Below, piece by piece: positions 28,823 to 39,254 of a stretch of DNA of 53,303 bases. How positions within the stretch are numbered: the first letter of the stretch is position 1; every line of letters starts with the position of its first letter. This DNA is from Elusimicrobiota bacterium. Lineage in GTDB: Bacteria; Elusimicrobiota; Elusimicrobia; Elusimicrobiales; Elusimicrobiaceae. The position numbers were made by a program, and so were the translations under genes. The notes below the pieces were generated by a model. The model did not search any database, was not told the DNA's origin, and saw nothing but the letters and a program-made list of their open reading frames with translations. The stretch lies in contig JAAYTX010000083.1 in assembly GCA_012523635.1 (NCBI GenBank), positions 1-53,303 of the forward strand. Reading direction: 5' to 3'.

Positions 28823-29875
28823 TTATTTTAGCAAACCGCCGCTTTCCGGCAGGCTGCCCAGCGGCATAGGGCGCAGGCGCCCCCCCTCTGACAGCCAGCG
28901 CGAAATCAGCTCCAGTTCCTTGGCGCGGCAGGCGTAGTTGCCGGGCTTGGGGCCGTCGTAGTCCTCGAAATAGCAGCTCATGGCATCTTCCATCCACTGG
29001 CGTATTGGGGTCGAGCGCCAGCCCAAGACATTTTCGGCCTTGGAGATGCCCAGCACATAATCCCGCGCCGTCCAGTATGGCGAACAGGCGAGGTCATAAC
29101 CCGCCGCAGAAAGGTATTCGGAACTTATGTCGGCGGCCTGCACCACCACCCCGGACAGCGCCGCCGAAATATCCAGCCATTCAGACAGCGCCAGCGGGGC
29201 CGACTCGCCGAAATGAAAGGTTTCGCCGACGCTTTTTTCGGGGAACAGCATCAAGGTTTCAAGCGCCCGCGCAGCATCGGAGCTCCAGATATAGCGGCGG
29301 TAGGCCGCACCGCCATCGGGCACTATCACAGGGTGCCCGTCGGCCATGCGCAGCCAGTAGGAATAGGCGCGAAGCTTAGGGTCGCGCGGGCCTATCACTA
29401 TCGGGAACCGCGCTATTACGGCGGGGAATCCTTCGCCCCGGAACTTGGAAAGCAGGGCTTTTTCAGCGCGCAATTTGCCGAAACCGTAAGGGTCAGCCTG
29501 GTCCTGCGGCAGTTCCGTCAGGCGCGCGCACTGGTCTTCCGTAAACGGGGATTTCGCGCCCTTTACCGCCAGGTGTACATCGCCCGTGCTTACCATTATC
29601 CAGAGCCCGGCGCGCAGTCCAGCCGTCTCCATGCCCAGCAGGACGTCCTCTTCCGAAAAACAGATATTGTCCACCACTGCATCCCACCGTTCGCCGGAAA
29701 GCGCAGCCATGTCTGAGGCGCTTTTCCTGTCACCGGGAATCTGGCGTATCGCGCGCGGCAAGTCCTCGCACGGGCAGCGCCGCGAGAATACCGTCACCTG
29801 GTCTCCGGCCGCGGCGCGCCGCAGCGCAAGCTCGCGCCCGAAAAACCTGGTCCCCCCCAGTATCAGAAGCTTCAT
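28823..29875 (-). CDS. NAD-dependent epimerase/dehydratase (extended SDR)
   Basis: MKLLILGGTRFFGRELALRRAAAGDQVTVFSRR Rossmann motif. Confidence 0.8.
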   Translation of the reverse strand: MKLLILGGTRFFGRELALRRAAAGDQVTVFSRRCPCEDLPRAIRQIPGDRKSASDMAALSGERWDAVVDNICFSEEDVLLGMETAGLRAGLWIMVSTGDVHLAVKGAKSPFTEDQCARLTELPQDQADPYGFGKLRAEKALLSKFRGEGFPAVIARFPIVIGPRDPKLRAYSYWLRMADGHPVIVPDGGAAYRRYIWSSDAARALETLMLFPEKSVGETFHFGESAPLALSEWLDISAALSGVVVQAADISSEYLSAAGYDLACSPYWTARDYVLGISKAENVLGWRSTPIRQWMEDAMSCYFEDYDGPKPGNYACRAKELELISRWLSEGGRLRPMPLGSLPESGGLLK

Positions 29876-30423
29876 CAGCGGCGGCTCAAGGCCAAAGCCT
29901 GCAGGGCGATTATGGTTTTGGAATCTTTTATCCTTCCGCTCCGCACCATTGCCATGGCGCGCTTAAGCGAAAATTCGCCGGGCCGCAGGAATTCGTCGTC
30001 ATCGGGCGAGGCCGGGCCGGGCTTAAGCCCGCTGGCCTGATAAATATGCAGACGTTCGTTTGAAAAAGCGCAGCAGGGCCAGAAAGTTATCAGCTTGCTC
30101 AGGCTTGAAACCGTGTACCCGGTTTCTTCCTGCAGTTCGCAGCGCGCACGCAGCGCAGGGCTGTCCTTGGGCCCGTGCATTTTTCCGGCCGGTATCTCCC
30201 AGGTGGCTTCGCCTACGGGGTAGCGGTACTGGCGCACCATAAGTATGTTGCCGTTTGGAAGCACAGGCAGCACGGCGACGGCGCCCGGATGGTCCAGATA
30301 TTCGCGGTTAGCCGTCTTGCGGTTTGGCAGCAAAACCTTGTCCACATTGAAATTCACCGCTCCGCCTTTGTATAGGCGTTTTTTGCAAAGACCCTTCTCT
30401 ATAAGTTTAATATGGTTAGGCAT
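29875..30423 (-). CDS. NUDIX hydrolase, ADP-ribose pyrophosphatase-like
   Basis: WEIPAGKMHGPKDSPALRARCELQEETGY Nudix box; start set at MPNHIKL. Confidence 0.9.
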   Translation of the reverse strand: MPNHIKLIEKGLCKKRLYKGGAVNFNVDKVLLPNRKTANREYLDHPGAVAVLPVLPNGNILMVRQYRYPVGEATWEIPAGKMHGPKDSPALRARCELQEETGYTVSSLSKLITFWPCCAFSNERLHIYQASGLKPGPASPDDDEFLRPGEFSLKRAMAMVRSGRIKDSKTIIALQALALSRR

Positions 30424-30448
30424 GCTGCCTCCTTGGTAAAAATATTTT

Positions 30449-33400
30449 ATGAAATCCTCAGAATTTATACACCTGCACAACCACTCCGAATATTTGCTGC
30501 TAGACGGCATGCTGAAGATAACCGACGAGGACGGCAAGCCGTCGGAGTTCCTTAAAGGCCTGCTGCAGAAGAACGTAAAAGCCTTGGCCATCACCGACCA
30601 CGGCAACATGTACGGCGCGGCGGATTTCTATTTCGCGGCCAAAGAATGCGGCGTGCACCCCATCATAGGCTGCGAATTCTACATAGCCCCCGGCTCGCGC
30701 AAGGAAAAGAACGAGCAGCGGGCCAACGGCCACATCACCCTTCTGGCGCAGGACCTGGACGGCTACCAGAACCTCATGGCCATGATTTCGCAGGCTTTCA
30801 TCGACGGGTTTTACTACGACCCGCGCATAGACCGCGAACTGCTGGCCGCGCACTCCAAGGGCGTGATAGCGCTGTCCGGCTGCCTCAAGTCCCATGTGGC
30901 GCAGGCCTGCCTGTCCGGCAACTTGGACAAAGCCTGCGCGCTGGCCGCCGAATACCGCGACATACTGGGCGCGGGCAACTACTACATAGAACTGATGGAC
31001 CACGGCATACCCGACGAACAGAAAGCCATGCCCGGGCTGCTTGAGGTGGCCAAACGCACCGGAATACCGCTGGTGGCCACCAACGACTGCCATTATCTGC
31101 GCAAGGAAGACTGGGAGGCCCACGACATCCACCTCTGCATCTCCACCGGAGACACGCTGGACGACCCCAACCGCCTGCGCATGACCACGCACGAGCTTTA
31201 CTTCAAATCGGCGGACGAAATGAAGAAGCTCTTCGCGCACACGCCCCAGTCCATAGCAAACACAGTGGAAATCGCCATGCGCTGCAACGTGGACGTGCCG
31301 CACGGCAAGTTCATACTGCCTGTTTTCGAGCTTCCGGAAGGCTTCAAGCACCTCACCGAAGCGCAGTACCTGGAAAAGCTCTGCGATGAAGGGCTAAAGA
31401 AAAAACTTGGCGGAGAGATACCGGAACAATACGCCCAGCGACTGCGGGATGAATTGAAGACCATCATCAGCATGGAATTCCCGGGTTACTTCCTGATAGT
31501 CAGCGATTTCATCACCTATGCCAGAAAGCAGCGCATACCCGTGGGCCCCGGGCGCGGCAGCGGCGCCGGCTCGCTGGTGGCATATTCGCTGGATATAACC
31601 CGGGTGGACCCGTTGGAGAACGGACTGCTATTTGAGCGCTTCCTCAACCCGGGCCGCAAATCCATGCCCGACCTGGACATAGACTTTTCCGACGAAGGCA
31701 GGGGCCGCGTCATAGAATACGTGCGCCAGAAATACGGCGAAGGCAACGTGGCCCAGATAGTGACTTTCGGAACGATTAAGGCCAAGCTGGCGATAAAGGA
31801 CGTCGCGCGCGTGATGAACATGCCGCCGCAGGAAGCCAACGCCATCACCAAACACATCCCCGGCGACATAACAATATACCGCGCTCTCAACGAAGTGCCG
31901 GAACTGCAAAGGCTTTCGCACGACCCGAAAATAAAGAAAGTGATAGACGCCGCCATGAAGATAGAGGGCCTCAAGCGCCATACCGGCGTGCACGCGGCGG
32001 GCACCGTGGTGACAAAAGAGGCGGTGATGCACTACACGCCGCTGGCCAGAGGCTCGCGCGAGGTGATCACCACCCAATACGAAGGCCGCACGCTGGACAG
32101 GCTGGGCCTGCTGAAAATAGACTTCCTGGGCCTGCGCACCCTGACCGTCATAGACAAAACCGTGGAACTGGTGCAGAAAACTCGCGGGATAACCATAGAC
32201 ATACAGAAAATCCCGATGGACGACCAGAAAACCTTCGACCTCCTGCGGGCGGGGGAAACCACCTGCGTGTTCCAATTGGAAAGCAAAGGCATGAAGGAAC
32301 TGGTGAGGGCGCTAAAACCCTCGCAGTTCAGCGACATTTCGGCGCTTGTGGCCCTTTACCGCCCCGGCCCCATGAAAAGCGGCATGCACGATGAATTCGT
32401 GGCCCGCAAGCACGGCCGCAAGAAAATCACCTACGAACATTCCTCGCTTGAGCCCATACTGAAAGAGACCTACGGCACGATGATTTACCAGGAACAGGTC
32501 ATGAACATCTCAAAGGCCATGGCCGGGTTCACGCCCGCGCAGGCCGACGACCTGCGCAAGGCCATGGGCAAGAAAATCGCCGAGAAGATGGAAAAGGCGA
32601 AAAACGATTTCCTATCCGGCTGCGAAAAGAACCATATCCCGGCCAAAATCGCGTCCAAAATCTTCGGCCAGATGGCGGAATTCGCCGCCTACGGCTTCAA
32701 CAAGTCGCATTCCGTGGCCTACGCGCTGGTTTCGTATCAGACGGCATACCTGAAGGCCAACTACCCCGTGGAATTCATGACCTCGGCGCTGACCTCGGAA
32801 ATCGGGCACAACGCCATAGGTTCCGAAGACAAGGAAAACAAGATTGTCACCTACAAGAACGAAGCGCTGGACATGGGCATAGCGGTGCTTGGCCCTGACG
32901 TGCAGCATTCGGAAATAGATTTCAGCGCCGAAAGCGTGGAGGAAGGCTCCAAAAAGATACGCTTCGGCCTGCAGGCCGTTAAAAACGTGGGCTATGAAGC
33001 CGCGAAATCCATAATGGAAGCGCGCGAAAGCGGCGGCCCGTTCAAGAGCCTGGACGACCTTTGCATGCGGGTGGACCTGCGCCAGGCCAACAAGAAAACT
33101 TTCGAGTCGCTGATAAAGGCCGGCGCGCTGGATTCGCTGATGCCGCAGCTGCCGCCGGAAAAAAGCCGCGCCGCCCTTATGGCCGCGCTGGAAAGAACTC
33201 TGCTGCGCATGAACAAAATGAAGGAAGAGCTGGCCTCGGCGCAGGAAAACCTTTTCGGCTCCAGCCTTGAGATGTCCTTCCACGAGGACGCCGCAGAAGC
33301 CGCGCCGACAGAGCCGCTGCACGAGCGCACCCTGCTCAGCAACGAAAAGGAAGTGCTCGGCTTCTTCCTTTCAGGACACCCGCTGGCCAAGCTGGAACGC

Positions 33401-33976
33401 CAGATAAAAATGGCGTCGGACTGCTCGATAGACGACGTGCTTCAGGGCAAGGCATCGGGCCCGGTGCGTGTCGCGGGCCTGATTTCCAAGGTGCTCAAGC
33501 GCCAATCCAAAAAGACGAAGGAGCCCTGGGCGCAAATCGAGTTGGAAGACATGAGCGCCAGCATCACTGTCAACGCCTTCCCGAAAAGCTTCGCCAAAAA
33601 CGGCCACGCCATCAGCACCGACGCCATAGTGGTGGTTTCGGGCAAGGCGCGTTCCCAGTCGGACGAAGAGAACCCCGTGATGGAAATTTCAGCAGACGAG
33701 ATAACCCCTCTCTACCAGGCCATAGCCAAATACGGGCGCAACATGCTCATAACCTTCTCCCCGTCGGGCATGGAGGAGGAGGAACTTAAGGCGCTTAAAA
33801 AACTGCTGGACCAGCACAAAGGCGGCGTGCCCGTGTACCTCCAACTACAGCTCTCCCCCAAGGAACAGGTTAACGTTGACACCGGCAAGCTGGTCGACCT
33901 CAGCCAGGCGCTTTTCGAAGACCTGGACAAGCTGCTTAAAAAGAACGGCAGCTGGGTTGTGGAAGGGCTGCGCTGA
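30449..33976 (+). CDS. dnaE: DNA polymerase III alpha subunit
   Basis: 1175 aa; PHP domain FIHLHNHSEYLLLDGML; PVGPGRGSGAGSLVAYSL; MPDLDIDFSDEGRGRVIEYV. Confidence 0.98.
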   Translation: MKSSEFIHLHNHSEYLLLDGMLKITDEDGKPSEFLKGLLQKNVKALAITDHGNMYGAADFYFAAKECGVHPIIGCEFYIAPGSRKEKNEQRANGHITLLAQDLDGYQNLMAMISQAFIDGFYYDPRIDRELLAAHSKGVIALSGCLKSHVAQACLSGNLDKACALAAEYRDILGAGNYYIELMDHGIPDEQKAMPGLLEVAKRTGIPLVATNDCHYLRKEDWEAHDIHLCISTGDTLDDPNRLRMTTHELYFKSADEMKKLFAHTPQSIANTVEIAMRCNVDVPHGKFILPVFELPEGFKHLTEAQYLEKLCDEGLKKKLGGEIPEQYAQRLRDELKTIISMEFPGYFLIVSDFITYARKQRIPVGPGRGSGAGSLVAYSLDITRVDPLENGLLFERFLNPGRKSMPDLDIDFSDEGRGRVIEYVRQKYGEGNVAQIVTFGTIKAKLAIKDVARVMNMPPQEANAITKHIPGDITIYRALNEVPELQRLSHDPKIKKVIDAAMKIEGLKRHTGVHAAGTVVTKEAVMHYTPLARGSREVITTQYEGRTLDRLGLLKIDFLGLRTLTVIDKTVELVQKTRGITIDIQKIPMDDQKTFDLLRAGETTCVFQLESKGMKELVRALKPSQFSDISALVALYRPGPMKSGMHDEFVARKHGRKKITYEHSSLEPILKETYGTMIYQEQVMNISKAMAGFTPAQADDLRKAMGKKIAEKMEKAKNDFLSGCEKNHIPAKIASKIFGQMAEFAAYGFNKSHSVAYALVSYQTAYLKANYPVEFMTSALTSEIGHNAIGSEDKENKIVTYKNEALDMGIAVLGPDVQHSEIDFSAESVEEGSKKIRFGLQAVKNVGYEAAKSIMEARESGGPFKSLDDLCMRVDLRQANKKTFESLIKAGALDSLMPQLPPEKSRAALMAALERTLLRMNKMKEELASAQENLFGSSLEMSFHEDAAEAAPTEPLHERTLLSNEKEVLGFFLSGHPLAKLERQIKMASDCSIDDVLQGKASGPVRVAGLISKVLKRQSKKTKEPWAQIELEDMSASITVNAFPKSFAKNGHAISTDAIVVVSGKARSQSDEENPVMEISADEITPLYQAIAKYGRNMLITFSPSGMEEEELKALKKLLDQHKGGVPVYLQLQLSPKEQVNVDTGKLVDLSQALFEDLDKLLKKNGSWVVEGLR

Positions 33977-34114
33977 TCCTCCCGCGACGCAGGCTGCCTG
34001 TCCTATATGGTAAAATTGTAACAGTCGAATTTTTTCCGGCCGGATGCCAACTGCCTGCTTTTCCCGTGCTATTCCACGCTCCGGACACATATAATCAAGG
34101 CGGCGTTAAAATAA

Positions 34115-34927
34115 ATGCACAAGCAACACTGGAGCCTTAAAAGCCTTCCTTTTGAAAACACTCCCGACCCGGACTTTTTCTTCGAGTCCGAGGAGCACGC
34201 GGAGGCCGTTTCCCGCATGGGCTACGTCCTGCAGTCGCACAAGGTGTGCGGCGTGCTCACGGGCGTGTACGGCTGCGGGAAAACACTCGTCATGCACTCT
34301 CTGCGCAGGCGCTTTGAACAAGAAGGATACAAGTTCGCGCTGGTCACCAACCCCCGTTTGAGCGAGGTGGACATACTGCGCATGATACTCTACGGGCTGT
34401 CCAGCTCGGAAATCCCCACGCAGAAAGGCGACATACTGATGTGCCTGCAGAAGACCATCACGGAAATAAACAACGACGGCAAGCACCCGGTTATAGTGAT
34501 AGACGAGGCGCACGCCATAGAGAACAACATGGTGTTCGAGGAGCTGCGCCTGCTGCTCAATTTCCAGACCGACAACCGTGTCCTGGTAACGCTGCTGCTT
34601 TCCGGCCAGCCGGAACTCAAGGGAAAGCTGGAATCCAACAAGCAGTTCAACCAGCGCGTCAGCATGAAATATTACCTCGGCCCGTTCAACCAGGAAGACA
34701 CTGTCCGCTACATACAGCACAGGCTTTCCGCGGCGGGCGCCAAAAACCAGATTTTCACCGATGAGGCGCTGGAGGCGGTCTTCCAGCGTTCCGGCGGCAT
34801 ACCGCGCTGGATAAACAACATCTGCCACATGGCCATGATGGCGGCCTTCTCGGCCGACCAGAAACTGGTAACCCCGGAAATGGTGAAGGAAGCGGTGGAA
34901 ACGCTGGACGGCACCCCGGTTGCCTGA
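34115..34927 (+). CDS. ExeA/GspA-like AAA+ ATPase
   Basis: LTGVYGCGKTLVMHSLRRR (Walker A), PVIVIDEAHAIEN (Walker B). Confidence 0.88.
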   Translation: MHKQHWSLKSLPFENTPDPDFFFESEEHAEAVSRMGYVLQSHKVCGVLTGVYGCGKTLVMHSLRRRFEQEGYKFALVTNPRLSEVDILRMILYGLSSSEIPTQKGDILMCLQKTITEINNDGKHPVIVIDEAHAIENNMVFEELRLLLNFQTDNRVLVTLLLSGQPELKGKLESNKQFNQRVSMKYYLGPFNQEDTVRYIQHRLSAAGAKNQIFTDEALEAVFQRSGGIPRWINNICHMAMMAAFSADQKLVTPEMVKEAVETLDGTPVA

Positions 34928-34931
34928 ACAC

Positions 34932-35567
34932 ATGAAAAGCAACCGCACCATACTGGCGATAGGCGCCCACCCGGACGACCTTGAATTCGGCTGCGGAGGC
35001 CTGCTCCGCCTTCTGACAAAGCGCGGATGGAGCGCCCACCTGCTGGTGATGACCGGCGGGGAACAGGGCGGCAGCGCGCCGGTGCGCAGGCACGAGCAGG
35101 AGCACAGCGCGGACTTCATGCGCGCCGAATTGCACTGGGGCGGCTTCAACGACACTGAACTGCCGCCGGACAGAACGCTTATCAAGACCATAGACAGACA
35201 TGTGCAGGCCATAAAGCCGGACATCCTGCTCTCACACTACTGGGACGACACGCACCAGGACCACCGTGCGGTGGCCCAAGCCGCCATAACCGCAGGCCGC
35301 CATCTGCAAAATATGCTTTTCTACGAAGGCCCCAGCACGCTCAATTTCAAGCCCGGCATCTATGCGGACATCAGTTCCGCAATCAACGACAAGCTTAAGC
35401 TGCTGAAACTGCATGCCAGCCAGGTCAACAAAACCCGCGTCCCGCACCTGTCCATACTGGAAAGCGCCAAAAGCGTGGCAATCTACCGCGGCAACCAGAA
35501 CAAGTGCAAGTACGCCGAAGCGTTCCAGACGGGACGCCTTTCGCTGGACTTTCTCGTCGGCCTCTGA
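34932..35567 (+). CDS. PIG-L/LmbE-like deacetylase
   Basis: ILAIGAHPDDLEFGCGGLLRLL...HYWDDTHQDHRAVAQAA. Confidence 0.93.
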   Translation: MKSNRTILAIGAHPDDLEFGCGGLLRLLTKRGWSAHLLVMTGGEQGGSAPVRRHEQEHSADFMRAELHWGGFNDTELPPDRTLIKTIDRHVQAIKPDILLSHYWDDTHQDHRAVAQAAITAGRHLQNMLFYEGPSTLNFKPGIYADISSAINDKLKLLKLHASQVNKTRVPHLSILESAKSVAIYRGNQNKCKYAEAFQTGRLSLDFLVGL

Positions 35568-35570
35568 GAC

Positions 35571-36746
35571 ATGAGCGCACGCCTTCCACGCAGGTATTGG
35601 CTGTTTTCCATAATATGCCTGTGCATTCTCCTGCCGCTGATGCCAAAGGGCGGCATTTCCGCGCTAAGCTGGGAAACAGGACTGCGCTGGCTCTACCTTT
35701 TCCTCATCGCGTTCTTCACCACAGTCATTTCTTCGCCGCTTATAATAAAGCTGGCGCACAGATATGATTTGCTGGACCGTCCCGACGCCCGTAAAATGCA
35801 CAAAACGCCAATACCGCGCATCGGCGGCGCGGCGATGTTTCTGGCCGTCTGGCTGGTGTTCCTGCGCAACATGGTGTTTTCAACAGAACTCTGCGGGATA
35901 ATGGCCGGCAGCTCAGTGGTGTTCATCCTGGGAATGCTGGACAACCTGCTGGGCCTTTCCTCGCTTACCCGCCTTTTCTGGCAGATTGCAGGCTCGCTGA
36001 TTGTGGTGATTTCCGGCGTACGCTTTGACTTCCCGATGCACTGGCCTGGCGGCTTCTATATTTCCGCAGTGCTCAGCGTGTTGTGGCTGGTGGGCATTAT
36101 AAACGCCTTCAATTTTATGGACGGGATAGACGGCCTTGCCGCAGGCCTTGGAACCGCGTCCTCGCTGATACTCATGGCCGTTGGGATATGGACTGGCCAG
36201 CGGGACCTGGTGTTCCTGGCCGCTTCGCTAAGCGGGGCCTGCCTTGGCTTCCTGCTCTATAACTGGCACCCGGCTGTCATGTTCATGGGCGACGGCGGCA
36301 GCACCTGGCTGGGCTTTCTGCTGGGGGCCTGTTCGCTGTGGCACGGCTGGGCCACCAATAAGCCGCTGGTATCATTCGGCGCACCGCTGATACTGCTTGG
36401 CATACCGATATTCGACATAATTTATATAACCGTTTCGCGAATACGGCGCGGAGTGGTGCGCTCGGTGCGCCAATGGCTGGACCATGTGGACAAGGACCAT
36501 TTCCACCACCGTCTTCTTAAGCTGGGATTCACAATAGAGCAGGCCGTGGCCTTTCTTGTCCTGCTCAACATCTGCATGGGCATAAACGCGCTGGTGCTGG
36601 TGCGGGTTCAGTCCAACTTCACCGCAGCGCTGATGGTGCTGCAAAGCACGCTGCTTTTCATCATAGTGGCGCTGGTCATGATACGCCGCCAGGACGATTG
36701 CGTCAGCCTCGAAGCTCCGTCAAAGACTTCAGAAACCCCAAAATAA
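35571..36746 (+). CDS. Undecaprenyl-phosphate glycosyl-1-phosphate transferase (WecA/TagO, MraY family)
   Basis: DRPDARKMHKTPIPRIGG...NAFNFMDGIDGLAAGLG...FMGDGGSTWLGFLLG...HFHHRLLKLG. Confidence 0.93.
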   Translation: MSARLPRRYWLFSIICLCILLPLMPKGGISALSWETGLRWLYLFLIAFFTTVISSPLIIKLAHRYDLLDRPDARKMHKTPIPRIGGAAMFLAVWLVFLRNMVFSTELCGIMAGSSVVFILGMLDNLLGLSSLTRLFWQIAGSLIVVISGVRFDFPMHWPGGFYISAVLSVLWLVGIINAFNFMDGIDGLAAGLGTASSLILMAVGIWTGQRDLVFLAASLSGACLGFLLYNWHPAVMFMGDGGSTWLGFLLGACSLWHGWATNKPLVSFGAPLILLGIPIFDIIYITVSRIRRGVVRSVRQWLDHVDKDHFHHRLLKLGFTIEQAVAFLVLLNICMGINALVLVRVQSNFTAALMVLQSTLLFIIVALVMIRRQDDCVSLEAPSKTSETPK

Positions 36747-37584
36747 GACCCAGCGGACGCGACAGCCTCCGCCACAGAGTAAACGGCTCGCCCCTGGCCT
36801 CAAAAAATTCCCGGCCGGGGAAAATCCTGCGCGGCAGATTGGCCGGAGACAGCACCGCGGGCAACAGATACTGAAGCGTTCTGGACGGGTCGGAGCGACG
36901 GGCCGCCGCAAAAAAAATCCTTTCCTTAACACCGCCTGCGGCGCGCGCGCCGGAGACCCTTTCCAATTCCAACCGCCGCATTGCGGCGCCGAACGGGGCC
37001 GCAAGCCCAAGACGCAGGGCCAGCACTCGCGCCGCCTCCCAGTCGGCGGCAAAATGCCGCGCAATGCCGCGGGCATCGTTCACCGCCTGCCCAGGCAGAC
37101 AGCCGTTGTGAAGCAGCGGATTAAGCAACGCTATCAACAACAGCCATTCCGCGGACGGAGACATGAATTTTACTTCCCCCCAGAAAACTTCACTGGCGCT
37201 TTCCCAAAGCAGTGAAACGGCAAGCCCGGCATCCGGCGCGAACTCAAAAGGCGCGGTATGGATATCTATTGCGGGCAGGCACAAAACGCCCTCAGGCCCC
37301 GACATCACAAAATCATTTGACCCGCCGCGCGTACGTTCGTATCCCAACTCAGGCAGCAAGGCCGCAAAGCGCTGCGCGTCGCCTGCTTTAACCAGCAGGT
37401 CCAAATCGCAGAATTCGCGTTCGCCCGGCTGGTAGACTCCCACAGCGCACAAAAGCGCCCCCTTTATAGGCATGACGGATATACCGGCTTTTGCGGCGGC
37501 CGACAGAACGTCTTCCAGCGCGCGCAGCAATACGGCGTTCCGGGCGCCGGTAAGATAAACGTTTGCCGCGGCAGTCTGTGTCAT
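36703..37584 (-). CDS. RiPP-associated nucleotidyltransferase-fold protein (NTP_transf_5-like)
   Basis: ISVMPIKGALLCAVGVYQPGEREFCDLDLLVKAGDAQRFAALLPELGYE. Confidence 0.82.
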   Translation of the reverse strand: MTQTAAANVYLTGARNAVLLRALEDVLSAAAKAGISVMPIKGALLCAVGVYQPGEREFCDLDLLVKAGDAQRFAALLPELGYERTRGGSNDFVMSGPEGVLCLPAIDIHTAPFEFAPDAGLAVSLLWESASEVFWGEVKFMSPSAEWLLLIALLNPLLHNGCLPGQAVNDARGIARHFAADWEAARVLALRLGLAAPFGAAMRRLELERVSGARAAGGVKERIFFAAARRSDPSRTLQYLLPAVLSPANLPRRIFPGREFFEARGEPFTLWRRLSRPLGLILGFLKSLTELRG

Positions 37585-39254
37585 CGGTTTGCGGATAGAG
37601 CCTGTTCAGGAGAAAGACCGGAGCGAACCCCGCCCATGCCGTCGAATATGCAGGCCGCGTCGGCCATAAGCGCCGACTGGGGCCTGTGGGCCGCTGAAAT
37701 TATGGCAAGCCCCGGATACTCGCGCCGCACGGCATCCAGAATCAGCCTTTCGCTTGCCATATCAAGCGATGAGAGGGCCTCATCCAGCAACAACAGGGCG
37801 GGACGCGTTAGCAGAGCTCTGGCTATCGCAAGGCGCTGTTTCTGCCCGCGCGAAAGCGTCGCGGCGTTGTGCCCAAGCGGCGTATCCATGCCCTGCGGCA
37901 AGCTGTCCGAGAATTCTTTCAGACCGACAACCGACAGCACAGCATCCAGTTCCTCAGGGGCCGCCTTGGGGCTGGCAAAAAGCAGGTTATTGCGCACAGT
38001 ATCGTTCCAAAAATAGCTTTCCTGCGGGGCCACGCCGATGTTGGGGCGCGGCCCGGACACTCCGGCGCCGTCTATTTCAACACTTCCGCTTTGCGGGCTG
38101 TAAAGTCCAAGCAACAGATTGAACACCGTGGTTTTCCCGCAGCCCGATGGCCCCAGCAACACTGTATGTTTTCCGGCTTCAACGGAAAATGACGCCCCGT
38201 TCAAAACCTGTTTACCGTCAGCATAGGCAAATGAAACCGACTTGAACTCTACTGCTCCGGCCCGCACAGGGACCGGCTGCGTACCCGTCTCAGTCGGGGA
38301 ACTGAAAATATCCTCAAGCCTGCGGCAGGAAAGCAGGCCAAGGGCTAGATCCGGCACAGCCTCCGCCGCCTGCGCCGCCAGCGAATTAAGCTGCATGATA
38401 TAAATGGCCAGCGCGGCCAGCGCACCAAATGACAAAAGGCCCTGCCGCATCAGAAACAGGGCGTAGAAAATGAACAAAGCCGCGCCGAGCAAAGCGGCAA
38501 GGCGCGAAGCCATGCCCAGCCATGACGACACCCTGAGACCGGCTATTTCCATGCGCAGCGCCGCAGTCAGGCGGCCGCAGAAACGGCGCAAGGCCGCCTT
38601 CTCCCTGCCCATGGCCTTAACCAGGTATGTCCCGGCAAACAGTTCCTCGGAAAGAGAATAGAAATTCTGCGCGCTATCTATCAGGCTTTCCCAGGTATCC
38701 AGCATTTTCTTTTTAAGGAAATGCTGCGGCAACAGCATAAGCGGCAGCAAAATCACAGCCAGAAGGGCCAGTTGCGGATTCAGCTTCAGCATTATGCCTA
38801 TGGTCAGCAGAACCCGCAGGGCGATATAGGGAATCTGCGCGGCAGTTTCCGTCATGAAAGAAGAAACCCTGTCCACATCCTGGGTGGCCTGATAAAAACT
38901 CTCGCCCGGGCTTTTGCGCGCGCTGACGGAAAGCGGACGGCGGTAGAGGCTTGCGAAAGTTTTGACCGACAGGGACAACTGTAGTTTTGACGTCACGCCC
39001 TTCATGGCCAAGGTCTTGCCCACAGCGGCCAGCTCCGCAAACAGGAATAATGCCCCCAAAGCCGCCACATACCGGTAAAACAACGCCGAGAATTCGCCGC
39101 GCCCGGCCATGTCAACGAGCATTCCGGTTAGATAAGGCTTGCCAAGCTCAAGCAGCATAAGGGCAACGGCCAGAAAACCGGCTCTAGCCAGCATGGGTAT
39201 GGACGGCTTGAGCAGGCTGAAAAACGAGCGCAACAGCCGCAACTGCGTCTTCAT
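37581..39254 (-). CDS. ABC exporter (fused TMD-NBD, no C39 peptidase domain)
   Basis: HTVLLGPSGCGKTTVFNLLLGLYSPQSG; LSRGQKQRLAIARALLTRPALLLLDEALSSLD; start set at MKTQLRL (4-bp overlap with upstream gene). Confidence 0.93.
   Translation of the reverse strand: MKTQLRLLRSFFSLLKPSIPMLARAGFLAVALMLLELGKPYLTGMLVDMAGRGEFSALFYRYVAALGALFLFAELAAVGKTLAMKGVTSKLQLSLSVKTFASLYRRPLSVSARKSPGESFYQATQDVDRVSSFMTETAAQIPYIALRVLLTIGIMLKLNPQLALLAVILLPLMLLPQHFLKKKMLDTWESLIDSAQNFYSLSEELFAGTYLVKAMGREKAALRRFCGRLTAALRMEIAGLRVSSWLGMASRLAALLGAALFIFYALFLMRQGLLSFGALAALAIYIMQLNSLAAQAAEAVPDLALGLLSCRRLEDIFSSPTETGTQPVPVRAGAVEFKSVSFAYADGKQVLNGASFSVEAGKHTVLLGPSGCGKTTVFNLLLGLYSPQSGSVEIDGAGVSGPRPNIGVAPQESYFWNDTVRNNLLFASPKAAPEELDAVLSVVGLKEFSDSLPQGMDTPLGHNAATLSRGQKQRLAIARALLTRPALLLLDEALSSLDMASERLILDAVRREYPGLAIISAAHRPQSALMADAACIFDGMGGVRSGLSPEQALSANR

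Noticed and set aside
34115-34927. ExeA/TniB-like ATPase as part of a transposon
   Set aside because: No transposase, integrase or inverted repeats nearby; neighbours are deacetylase and WecA-like genes, so an envelope or polysaccharide role is more likely.
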